Shown here in pieces: positions 33,156 through 43,825 of a DNA stretch of 64,000 nucleotides (within the stretch, counting starts at the first letter, position 1; each line of letters starts with the position of its first letter). Both the position numbers and the translations under genes were made by a program. Source of the stretch: Chlamydoabsidia padenii (Eukaryota > Mucoromycota > Mucoromycetes > Mucorales > Cunninghamellaceae); the NCBI GenBank assembly GCA_025330725.1, contig JAIWND010000053.1, positions 1 to 64,000 on the forward strand, in the 5' to 3' direction. Under the pieces are notes generated by a model, which did no database searches, had not been told where the DNA came from, and worked only from the letters and a program-made list of their open reading frames with translations.

Positions 33156-33928
33156 CTACTTCTTCTCCAACATCACTATCCCTTCCTTTTAATCATACAT
33201 GTTTATTACTTGTGTACTTGTATGCCATTCCCTTTCATTTATTTAATATAACACACATATATACCCTTCCAATTCCTTTTTACAGTAGTGATCATATATG
33301 CCCATTTTATAGTCTATATGTTTTATTCTTTATACTATCCTCTTCTACATATATTAGTGCAATAAATAAATGAAACAATTATATTATCTTCCCTCCAAAA
33401 AGACTTTTATTATCAATCATGCATAAGCCATGTTTTAACCCCCGACCCAACAGGGCTACTTTGAAAAGACTTGACATTCAAGGCCCATACTGTAAAAAGA
33501 AGCTTGTCAGGGTCACCATAAATTGACAAAGGGTGTATCATTCTTTATTAACAAGTCTATACTGATACTACACCCTACCAAGTTTGATCCGTCCGTCATT
33601 GCAAGTTTGATTCAAAAAAGAAACCTTTCGAGTCAACGCCGGCGGGATTTGAAAATTGTTTTTTGAAAAAAGCCGCTTCGACTCAATCCATGGAACCCAT
33701 CCTCGACAAACAGCAACAATAGTAGATTGTCCATCATTCTATTTATTTCCCAAGAAGACTTACCTCAATCCCCCTCCAAGCAATTCTTTTTTTTGAATGC
33801 ATGATTCAAATTTTGTTCTCAATTGCGGAATTTGAATATTTCTATCTACGCAATCCGGTCACGATTTTCTTCAAATAGTGAGGACCTTTCTTCTCCCTCT
33901 CTTTTCCCTACTACACATCTAATCTATA
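33156..33928. other. bHLH 3' flank and PRP18 promoter
   Basis: AATAAATAAATG at 33361 is a likely polyadenylation signal. CGGCGGGATTTGAAAATTG at 33640-33658 holds a reverse AAATCCCG motif, 286 bp before the PRP18 start. No gene seen. Confidence 0.5.
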
Positions 33929-35452
33929 ATGGATTTTCTTAAAAACGCCATTGAAGCAGAAAAGTCACAAAAACGAAAAGCACTTGAAGCAGCTCAAAAA
34001 GAAAAAGGCTCACCCAAGAAATATATCAGTCGGGCCGAACTGGAACGACAACGGGAAGAAGAATATCGGCGGGAACAAGAAGCCTTCTTGGAAAAGGAAC
34101 GATTGGTAAGATTATGTGTGTCTTCTCCCCTTTATGCGCACTACTTTAACTAACACTTGTCTTTATTATCTTTTATAGAAGAAGGAAAAACAAAAAGAAC
34201 TAGAGGTAAAAGAAGAAAACGTGATAAAAAAAAAAAGACATTTTAAACTAATGTGATCATTGACCCAATAGGCACAAGCGAAAAAGGACCTCAAGAAACA
34301 GAAACAACCCGAAAAGACTGAAGCCAAAGAACAAGTAAGCCATTGTTTGTCCTTTTTATTTTTTATTAACCCAATCATTGACAATGGTAGGAAACCGAAG
34401 TGGAAGTATTCAACATCTCTAGAGAAGAAGTTATTCGACGACTACGATCCAAAGGTCAACCCATTCGATTGTTTGCTGAAACCGATAAAGAATGTAAAAT
34501 TCGTTTACGTGCTTTGGAATTGATGGAAGAACGAACAGAGGTAAGAACAGTTGGTAACGTGGAGGGAGGGAAATAGAACTAACTTTATGTTTGTATATAT
34601 AGGATGGTGGTCAACAAAACGAATTCATGCGAAAACTAGAAGAAATGGAAGAAGGTATGCGGTTGGATATCTTGAAACAAAAAGGTGGTGACTCGACTGA
34701 AGAAAAAAAGAAAACGAAAAAGACGGATTATGTGGTGGAACCCATCGATATTAGTTTATTACGAACGGATCGAGATAAACTGGCATTACAGATTTATGTC
34801 TACTTGATGGTAATAATAAAAAGATTTATTCGAATAAAATGATACTTACTTTTATATATATAGCACTCGATGGAAGAATGGGAAGAAGCAATGGAAGCAA
34901 GGCCTGAAGAAGAACGACGAAGTGGGCCAGGAAAACGTGCAGCGGTCATGCAAAAACAAACAGTGGAACATATCAAACCATTACTAAGACAACTCAAGAA
35001 AAGGGTAATTAATATATATATATATATATATATATGAAAAGGGGAATTATGTTCATGGATGAATTAACTATCCTTTTCTTAATAGACTCTCGAACCTGAT
35101 GTATTGGCTCGCGTGGCAGAAATCACTCGATTCATGCAAATTCGACAATATCGAGATGCTCAAGATTCCTATTTGCAATTATCTATTGGTAATGCTCCTT
35201 GGCCTATTGGTGTCACCATGGTGGGGTAAGTAATCTATTGTTTTCGGGAAAGACTGGATGATCTGACACCTCTTTTTTTTATATATATATAACAGTATTC
35301 ATGAACGGTCTGCTCGGGAAAAGATTTTCTCTTCACAGGTGGCCCACGTATTAAACGACGAAACATCACGAAAATGGATCCAAGGTGTCAAACGCCTAAT
35401 GACATTTGCTCAGACCAAATATCCTCCTTATACACTTAGTCAAATATCGTAG
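33929..35452 (+). CDS. PRP18: Pre-mRNA splicing factor Prp18
   Basis: Eight exons (33929-34105, 34179-34205, 34272-34334, 34391-34540, 34603-34809, 34864-35004, 35086-35225, 35296-35452) give 353 aa. A charged N-terminal coiled region ([19 protein letters not shown]) precedes the PRP4-like motif [20 protein letters not shown]. The C-terminal helical Prp18 domain contains [20 protein letters not shown] and the conserved region [21 protein letters not shown], followed by HERSAREKI. Acts in the second step of splicing with Slu7. Exon 2 is a 27-nt micro-exon encoding only Lys/Glu/Gln residues and Leu. Confidence 0.95.
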
Positions 35453-35658
35453 TACCCATAGTTATAGTCACTTTATTTTTGAAATAAACAAATCTTTTTT
35501 TATTATGACGACTCATGCATTGACTCGAACACAACATTTTATGGTACCTGGCTGGTAAGCGGAGATAATTTTAAACGATTTCATTGGTCGAGATTTTTTC
35601 ACCTCCATTCAAAACCCAGCTTCACTCTCTCTTTCTCTTCTCCTTCTCTTTCTAAACA

Positions 35659-36688
35659 ATGACGACCAACGACAATACAGTGGTGATTCGTAACGTGGAT
35701 AATGCTCGCATTGGTCAAGAAAGCGAAAGAATCGAACGCCATTTACAACGAGCCAAACAAGTGATTGAAAAGGACAACAAGGATATTGGGACTTTTTGGG
35801 TCAACAAATACAAAAAGGAAGCTGCCAAAAACTGGGACATGTTTTACAAACGCCACACAACAAAGTTTTTTAAAGGCAAGTCAAAGTAATCATCAGGTGG
35901 CCATTGCTAACGGGGTTGTATAGATCGACACTGGACGGATCGTGAATTCAAGGAACTAGCTTATCAAGACGGTGACAATCAAGATCAACAAAAGATATGC
36001 TTGGAAATTGGGTGTGGTGTTGGCAACTTTGTATTCCCTGTATTGGCAGACAATAGAAACTTGTTTATCTATGCTTGTGATTTCTCTAAACGAGCGGTGG
36101 ACATGGTGAAGGTAAATATCTCTCTATTGAATCTTGGGTTTGTAACAAGTGGCTCACCTTATATATAGGCAAATGAACAATACGATGAAAAGAGATGCCA
36201 TGCATTTGTGTGTGATATCACGAATGATCCTTTGACTGACAATGTACCTGAAAACAGCCTGGATTTGGTCTCTGCTATCTTTGTATTATCTGCCATTCCT
36301 CCTGAAAAACTCCATTTGGCCATTCAAAATATCTTCAAGGTCCTAAAATCTGGTGGTCAAGTCTTACTTCGTGATTATGGTTTGTATGATGAAGCTCAAG
36401 TCAAATTCAGTGCTACTTTGGATAAAAAGTTGGATCAAAATCTTTATGTCCGTCAAGATGGTAAGATATACAAGAAAAAAAAAAGGGGGGGGGAGAGAAC
36501 TAATGGTAATGATTTTGTATCTAGGTACCATGAGTTACTTCTTCTCATTGGATGATCTTCAATCAAGATTTGAAGCCGAAGGATTCAAGACGATCAAGAA
36601 CGAATACATTTACCGGGAAACGACTAACCGAAGAATGGAAATGACGGTGGATCGGATATTTGTACAAGCCAAATTCCAAAAACCATAG
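35659..36688 (+). CDS. METTL2: tRNA m3C methyltransferase, METTL2/Trm140 type
   Basis: Exons 35659-35875, 35924-36111, 36169-36460 and 36525-36688 give 286 aa. The diagnostic N-terminal block [19 protein letters not shown] spans the first junction. The SAM-binding motif [17 protein letters not shown] opens the Rossmann fold, followed by [36 protein letters not shown] and [14 protein letters not shown]. The C terminus has [20 protein letters not shown]. Predicted to form 3-methylcytidine at position 32 of tRNAs (family knowledge); it stands alone, unlike the budding-yeast fusion with an actin-binding part. Intron 1 is GC-AG (48 nt). Confidence 0.93.
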
Positions 36689-37143
36689 GTACAACATACT
36701 CGACGACTTTTTTGGGCTTATAGATATCTAGTTGTATTTTTATAATCATCTCCCCTCTTCATTTCAGCTATAGTTTATATATTCATCGTATACTTTATCC
36801 AACCACCTTTTAATAAAAACATCTGTAGGATGATCATAATCCACCATGGGTCCAGTACTGTCTAATATTCGATTATGCAAATCGAAAAAAGAAGATTCCA
36901 TATTTAAATCCCGATAGTATGTACTTAGGATAACAACCATCCTTGATTTTTTTTTTTATATATAAAAAAAAAGCCCCACATAGATACATGTATACCCTAT
37001 CCCTCCAAGTATACCCATCTGTTATATACCAAGGCAACTGTTTTGTTAGCTTGTATATATCCCACTCCACATAAGATTGACATCAAAGCATTTTGTGTTT
37101 TTATTATTATCCATAACCAATCAAAGGAATAAACTATTACTAA
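36689..37143. other. Convergent 3' flanks of METTL2 and UMP1
   Basis: AATAAAAACATC at 36811 is a likely signal for the plus-strand gene. TTTAAATCCCGATAG at 36904-36918 is another AAATCCCG copy, here between two gene 3' ends, so it cannot be a simple promoter element. No gene seen. Confidence 0.5.
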
Positions 37144-37834
37144 CTAGACCTTCAGTTTGAGTTTATGTTCCATCGCAGCATGGACATCCAAAGTATCAGT
37201 CGACAATGCAGGATCTATAATGTATAAATAAATAAAAAGATGAATGAATGATCCATACCCCCTCCCCGCCTGATATCAAGTGTTTACCATTCAAAAAGTC
37301 TTCAAAGTCAATCGTTTCATCTCTTCCAGTGAGGATATCCAAATGCAGGTTTGATGAGGGTAATACAGGCATGCGTTGACGCTATATAAAAGACCATTAA
37401 TAAAGGTTTAACCAGTAGTATGTTTCAATTTATTTTGTTTATATTACCTTTGATACGATATCCCGTTCCATCATCATCTTGATAGGTGCATGCATACCAT
37501 AGGTTTGACGAGCCATGTTCAATTTCAGTTCCCATTGATTGTCATTCCACTAGATAATAAGAAGAGAGTTAATCGTGTGTCTAGATCTTTTTTTCTTCTT
37601 CTTCTTTACCTCGTCCAATCGTCGTTCAAGAGGGTGACCAGGTAATACTTCAGCTTTCAACGATCGAGTACCATATCGAAGAGTATCATGTGTCCCGAAA
37701 TCAGCATGAGTTGTGTCGAGAGTAGTTATGTTTCTGTCGGATTGAGTGCTGGGCGTAAGTTGGAGAGACTAGATAACAATGGAGAAACATGTCAACTATT
37801 TTTGGTTTTTTCAAGATCAATAACAACTTACCAT
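37144..37834 (-). CDS. UMP1: Proteasome maturation factor Ump1/POMP
   Basis: Exons 37832-37834, 37610-37768, 37448-37549, 37288-37381 and 37144-37214 give 142 aa. Recognised by GTHDTLRYGTRSLKAEVLPG, HPLERRLDEWNDNQWELKLN and RQTYGMHAPIKMMMERDIVS, the family signature, then RQRMPVLPSSNLHLDILTGR. A short-lived chaperone inside half-proteasomes, needed for 20S assembly. The first exon is the bare ATG, followed at once by GTAAGT. Shares a 155-bp intergenic region with GPI11. Confidence 0.93.
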
Positions 37835-37989
37835 GATTGATGGGAGAGAGGAAAAAGTTGTTGAAGACAGAGAAAAGGGACGCGCACATTTTTTTTTTTT
37901 TCTATTACGTTGGCATCGGGGATTGAAACCCCCGGGGGCACGACGGGAATTGAATGGATAGAACCTCCCAGGAGAAAAAAAAAAAAAAA
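37835..37989. promoter_or_regulatory. Compact bidirectional promoter UMP1 / GPI11
   Basis: 155 bp between start codons of divergent genes. Contains the palindrome-like GGGGATTGAAACCCCCGGGGG (37918-37938, listed here as two overlapping halves GGGGATTGAAACCCCC and CCCCCGGGGG) and CGACGGGAATTGAATGG, both near the dispersed motif. No TATA box is obvious. Confidence 0.5.
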
Positions 37990-38883
37990 ATGTTCACCGC
38001 CCCCTTTTCTTTTCCCTCAATGACATCTTTTACTCTCTCTTCTTCCATTGCCTTGGTATCAATAGTTATCAACTATGTTTGTCTTTTTTATATCCCATCA
38101 GCACATTTAGTAAAGGATCCTCTACCCACTTTATCCACAGCACTTCCACTCTTACTAGTCAGTCACGTCGGATTACTCTCTACCTCTCTCTTGTTGAAAC
38201 AAAACTTCCAACCGGTAATGAAAAGAAGGGGGAGGGGCAGATTGATGGGTGACTATAGTTTTTTTTTTTTTTCTTTTAGACGATTCTCTTGAAAGCGATA
38301 GTATCAACGATCTTGGTCACTGGTATTCTTCATATCCTTATTGTCCTCTTTGGAGCTGCCTTGATAGAGTAAGTGACCTCCTCTGGAACACAAGAATAGT
38401 ATACTGATGGGATATTTAGTAAATGGTACAACACTCTTCTTCTTGCATCCTTTTTGGCCATCACCACGGTCATGCCAGCCTTTGAATCATCAACCACCAC
38501 TGACTGGATCAAGATCTATCTCCACCACAGGTAACAACACGCTTATATAGTTTACTTGAGAGAGAAAAAAAAAAACCTCGATCCCATTTGTATTCTAGTC
38601 CTACCACCACATCCGACATCTATGCATATACCCAAGTCCTTGGTGCTTTAATCGGATCATGGCTCGGCGCGATTGTTTTACCCCTGGATTGGGAAAGGGA
38701 TTGGCAGGTAAGGGAATGGGATACACTCATGTGTTGAACAAATAGACCAACTTTTACATCCTATAGGAATGGCCTATCTCTTGTGTGATCTCGACTTTTC
38801 TGGGTCATCTCGTTGGTGTCATTGCTGGTTTTACTTGGGCATCCATCAAACTCATCTCATCCAACAAGAAGAAAACACAATAA
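37990..38883 (+). CDS. GPI11: GPI-anchor biosynthesis protein Gpi11/PIG-F
   Basis: Exons 37990-38214, 38280-38368, 38420-38530, 38599-38707 and 38767-38883 give 216 aa. Mostly hydrophobic with about six membrane segments (SSIALVSIVINYVCLFYI, LLKAIVSTILVTGILHILIV, LLLASFLAITTVMPAF and others). The family hallmark GSWLGAIVLPLDWERDWQEW is split by the last intron, and the protein ends in a basic tail SSNKKKTQ. In the ER membrane it partners the enzymes that add ethanolamine phosphate to GPI. Start at 37990 preferred; 38022 is an alternative Met, and 37954 would add only Lys-rich leader. Confidence 0.92.
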
Positions 38884-39140
38884 TGGATTAATATATGTTA
38901 TTCTAATTAATATTTGATAATAATAATAAAGTAGATAATTGAAATCGTGATGTTTGCCCAACCCAATCATTGTTAGTCGCATTAAATAGTAGCACATACA
39001 TTTTATCACAATAATTGAAACAAGATGATGTTTATTTATTCATATAATAAAGGGATGCATTAATAACAATAATAATAATAATAAAAATATAAAAAAAGAT
39101 GAAGGAAGGAATCTATGGATATGTTCTATACAGTCTAGGT

Positions 39141-41296
39141 CTAAAGTTCCCAAACAGATTCGCCAGGTTTTTCAATGGCCAGAGCAGGTGTCCTTTTCCG
39201 TTTACGTTCAGATTCAGTTTTGAAGAACTATAGGTATTAAAAAAAGAGAGAGAATTGTGTTAGTAATAAGAGAGAGAAGGATGTGGACAAGTCACTTACG
39301 GTGGCATAGGTATGATCCAAAAAGTCTTCAAGATTGTATTTTGGTTTAAGGAATTGTTCGGTAAAGATCTTGGCCAAGGTGGATACATTAGCATAATAAT
39401 GTTGACCAAGTGTTTGCAGTTCCCATAGCGATGAATCGATGGCATGACAGTGGTAAGGGTCCAAAGTATTAAAATCGTAAGGATCACCATCGGAAGAAGG
39501 TGTGGATTGGCTATGGATCATTTTCATACATGTTGGATGGCGTTTCAACAAGTTGTAGATAAAAGGGGCAATGATCACACTGGCGGCTGGTGGGGCTGTC
39601 AAAGAGAGTCGTGCCAAACGTTTGATAAAGGCGGCAATCAGGGCGGCTGGCAAGTACCTAGTGAATAATAAAAAAAAAAAAAGGTGAGAATTGAAATGTG
39701 TTATGTTGTCACTTTTTTATTTACCCTGATGACAAGAAAAGTTCCAATAATCTGAAGAACCGGGAACGGTATTTCATGTGTAGTAAGTTTCGGTCCAAAA
39801 GAGAATATAACTTTTTGTAAAAGTCAGGATAATCCCTAGATAAAAAAAAAAATAATAAATAGATAAACCCCCATCAGTATCAATTCCCATCTCTTCCCCC
39901 CCCCTAGTCTACTTACAAGTTGTGTTCTGTGATCAAAGTAAAGATACCATTGAGAGCCAATAAACTGATAGCACCACCCACATTGTAAGCATCCGTCAAA
40001 AAGTCCATGAGCAAACGAGGTTCGGCAAGATGAGGTAGAATCCGTTTATGCATGATTAATAAAGTACGTCGATAGTATTCATCCGTCATGGGAAGTCGTA
40101 AAATAGCCAACCAGCCTTTGGAGAAGGTTTGTTTATGTACCTTGAGTTGCAGTAAAGGTGGTTGTCGATCCTTCTTTTTGTTGTTGCCCTTGTTGTCATC
40201 ATCTTCTTCTTCTTCTACATCTGATAGAGATCCACCCAATAATCCATCCAATTCACTCTCTTGTTTGTTCTTGTCAGTTGTTACTGTTGTTGTCACCATG
40301 GTGCTTGGGTGTAAAGACCAAAAATCATCCAGTTCAGACGCTTCAGTAGGCATCGATCGAATTTGTTCCGCCACGCTAAATGCATTTACCAAGAGTTGAT
40401 GAAGTCCTTGTCGTTTGGATTGATCGAGTTTTTGTCGTTTGGTGGTTTGCTTTTGTTCCAATGTCTGTCCCAGGGCCTTGTCAATGATTTCACTACAACA
40501 AAGAGGAGATGAGTATCTTTCTTTTTCTTAGTTTGATCCTTTGTTATACTTACGCGCAATCCTTAAAAAAGTAAAACCGTACATCATCATATACATTAGC
40601 ATACTTTTCCACGAATTCCTTTTGAAGGGGACCAAGGAAATGAGGACTCGTCAACATGGCTTCCACCACAGGACCAAACAGATCGTTGGCAAAAGTAGTT
40701 GAGAGTTTCGAGTGACGTTGATTGGCTTCCGTTTCAGATTTCAATAGAGCCATGAGGATGGTGAGAGCAGGCAATTGGAGTCCAGGTTCATCATTATCCA
40801 GTAACGTTCGTAATACTGCCAAAAAGTCCTTGTATTGATCACGAAGCCACAATGTCACCTTGGCTGCCGCTGAGAGTGGCTCGGTCGATTCCTTCTTGTT
40901 GCTAGACTGGTATTGTTCCATGGCCGAGGTCGCTTTTTTCTTGGGTTTGGTCGAGGTCCTAGCTGTCAGAGCGGCGATGGTTTGTTTTTCTAATTCACCT
41001 ACAAGTAGCAGGTTGGTGAAAACACGATGAAGTGCATGAATGGCGGCATGGATGGTTTTGGCGGGTTGCTGAGGTTGGGCAAAGGATAGCAAATCAATAA
41101 TGTTGTTGAGGTTGCTCTTATCAGCCAGACCGGCTTCCAACGTACGAATTTGTTGACGAGCTTCTTTGAAATCCATAGGCTAAAAAAAAAAAAGAAAGAG
41201 AGAAGAGTTTGATTCAGTATTATGACTTGGTTTATTGTTGTTGTTCTTTATACATACCTTGGAAGCTTCCCGTTTTCTTTTCATTGGTTGAGGCAT
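39141..41296 (-). CDS. NOC4: Nucleolar complex protein 4 (Noc4/Utp19)
   Basis: Exons 41258-41296, 40554-41179, 39917-40492, 39725-39835, 39300-39657 and 39141-39227 give 598 aa. The helical N-terminal half includes LWLRDQYKDFLAVLRTLL. The CBF/Noc domain is evident in SKGWLAILRLPMTDEYYRRT, LLALNGIFTLITEHNLDYPD, FYKKLYSLLDRNLLHMKYRS, ALIAAFIKRLARLSLTAPP, then SVIIAPFIYNLLKRHPTCMK. It ends with a basic RKRKR patch. With Nop14 it acts in 40S ribosomal subunit maturation and export. The short first exon encodes MPQPMKRKREASK, a nuclear-localisation-like start. Confidence 0.93.
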
Positions 41297-42331
41297 GATT
41301 GATCAAAAGGTGTAAAGAAGAAGAAGAAAAGGAGATTGAAAACACAAAAAAAAAGAAGTTGAAATGATAGACCAAGCCACACCCAGCGCTGTTGGCATAA
41401 ATTAATTTCAAATGCCGATATTGGACCCTATTCAATCATATCAAGGTACGGCATTACTGATACTGCTTCTTTCTCAGAATAGATACACCGAGACAACATC
41501 CGCCTTTTTTTTTTTTTTTTCCTTTGGATGATAGTGTATAATAATAAAAATACAATGACATATCAACACCAAGAAAAAGGCAACTATCCTAATCAAGACA
41601 GTATTACTTATTGTGGTCAAATAAACTCAAAAAGTGTAGACATTCTCTCCTTTCACCTACTTGTCATATATCAAGTAGTGCGATCATATTCCTTTCATGT
41701 GATCAAGCCACCCTCTTCACAAATTCTTACCATGACGATGCATTTTACCGGTCATTGCCCTCTCTCCTTTGCTTGTCCCGGAAAACATACACGGATCTTC
41801 CAATTACTCGGAGTTGCTAACAATGACGACGCTCTCTTTATGATTTCTCGGGAGATGATGGAGAATCCCCTTATCGTCGGAGTTGGGAATGGTTGCATGA
41901 ATGGTTCCTTGACGTAAAATTTCTCGGTTCGGTTGGATGTACGGGAAATGAAAACCCTTGGAATACTCTTTTGATCCTTAATAGCATTGATTTTTTTTGA
42001 TGACACGTGCCATTGCTTTCTATAAAGTGAGCACACAAGGGTATTAATAGTTTATATATAAAAGTGATCTGGCATATATAATGATGATGATGAAATGAGT
42101 CCCACTCCATCTATAAAACATTCCGAGTTTTTGCATTGTTGTTTCCCTTCATCATCTTGAGAAAACTGAGTCATGACTAACGATTATATTCCAGCTTGTT
42201 CCCAACGTCCAAAATATCAGGGGTAAAAGTGCTGAAATTCAAACTTTCCCCCCGCTCACGTCTTTTTTTTTTTTTTCATACCTAGTCACCAACTATCCTT
42301 GATCATTCGTCAACAACCTATCCAAGCAAAA
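41297..42331. other. 1-kb divergent region NOC4 / velvet gene
   Basis: Several overlapping open frames of 70-130 codons on both strands (41528-42110), none recognised and none with clear splice context. TTTCAAATGCCGATATTGG at 41406-41424 near NOC4 and GAAATTCAAACTTTCCCC near the velvet start are variants of the dispersed motif. Could contain a small gene or a noncoding RNA, but I cannot support either. Confidence 0.35.
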
Positions 42332-43553
42332 ATGAGTACCAATAATGAAAGAGGTGAGTAAACTAACAAGGAAGAACAATGTTCACACAAGATGATTCAA
42401 AAATGAACAATTGTAGTCTATCTATTCCAGAGCGCAAGCCAATTGAACCCCCGCCCATCATTCAAATCCAGCTGAACCGAGCCGGTTTTCAAGAAACACA
42501 GTAAGATCTCCTTGGCAATTTACTTTTTCTTTTTTCTTTTTTTTAATGTATTTATTTCATAGGGACTTTTTACAGAATCCTTACTTGTTCATGTATGTGG
42601 GTTTGGTGTCACCTGCTAATGACCAAGAAATCTATCGATCGACCAAAGTGCTTTCAGGTCAGATTGCTTCTTCCATGTATAAACTCAAAGACATTACTGA
42701 TCAAGGTAGGCTCTCATCAAAGATTCGATCATTGGATGTTAATTTCTGTTATTCTAGATGATGGGTTTTTCTGTTTTGGTGATCTGTCCTGCAGAATGGA
42801 AGGAGAATTCCGTCTCCGATTTTCGCTGTTTGAAATTGTGAGGTAAGTTTCCAAAAATGAGGCGGGGGTTTATCCTCACTCTTCTTCTTTTATTTGTATC
42901 ATGGTAGTGATGGTGCGGTCAAGTTAATGCAAACAACATCTGATGTCTTCAAGGTCTATTCTTCGAAAACGATGCCAAGGTCCTTGGATGCTACCTTCTT
43001 ATCACGGTCTTTTTCAGATCAGGGCGTACGAATTAGGATTCGTAAAGAACATCGGGTACAAACGTAAGTGATACCCATCAAGTGACTTTATATATACTAA
43101 CCTCTTTGTTATAGGAAACGGAAACTCTCATCTCGAGAAGATGATAACAATGATCAAGATAAAGTGATACCAATGTCACCACCCCAGCGACACTGTGGCG
43201 ACAATAGACTTGTCACTTCATCCGACACTTGCCAACTATCCGTACCTTTCTCTCCACCTCTTCAACACTATGAACTCTGGTCTCGTAACCACACTACTAT
43301 TGACCGTCGAAAAAGTAGCTTGGATATCACACTTCCCTTATCACCTCGACCTTCCATCTCTCACTGGGCACCCAGGGAAGATGATCGACAACAAAGAAAA
43401 TCAAGTATCCAATTACCTCCTCTTCATACTATTGTACCCAATGATGTCGGTCAAGTCAATGCCGCCGTGGCGATCATGCAATTATCTCGACATCCAACGA
43501 ATGATCCCGGCTTGTTACATCCTTTATCACAACAGGATGATCCTTTGGATTAG
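42332..43553 (+). CDS. Velvet-domain transcriptional regulator
   Basis: Six exons (42332-42353, 42431-42500, 42563-42705, 42758-42842, 42908-43063, 43115-43553) give 304 aa. The velvet fold occupies about residues 14-165: PPIIQIQLNRAGFQETQDFL, NPYLFMYVGLVSP, STKVLSGQIASSMYKLKD, DDGFFCFGDLSCRMEGEFRL, RFSLFEI, DVFKVYSSKTMP and LSRSFSDQGVRIRIRKEHRV. A basic stretch follows (TKRKLSSRED). The C-terminal 130 residues are Pro/Ser/His-rich and probably disordered. Velvet proteins dimerise and bind DNA to control sporulation, light response and secondary metabolism in fungi. Which subfamily (VosA, VelB, VelC-like) cannot be settled by eye. Confidence 0.9.
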
Positions 43554-43825
43554 ATTAGAAATATAGATCAATAGCTTTGTTGCCCCTTCCCCCCCCCTCA
43601 ATAAAACAATAAACAACATTATGATCTTTTACTCTAGTCATCACTATAGAAGCCCGGCCTTTTATTAATTAACAACACATTATTCATTCCAGTTTTTAAC
43701 AAGTATTTTATTGACAAGAAGAATATATATATAATATAAAAATAAAATAAAAAAAAGAGAAGGAGATGAGAGATATGTATGGGGTAAAAGATATAATGAG
43801 ACCAAGACTATAAGGGAGGACCATT

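Noticed and set aside
37954..37989. Upstream Met for GPI11
   Set aside because: Adds only a Lys-rich translation of an A tract before the first membrane segment.
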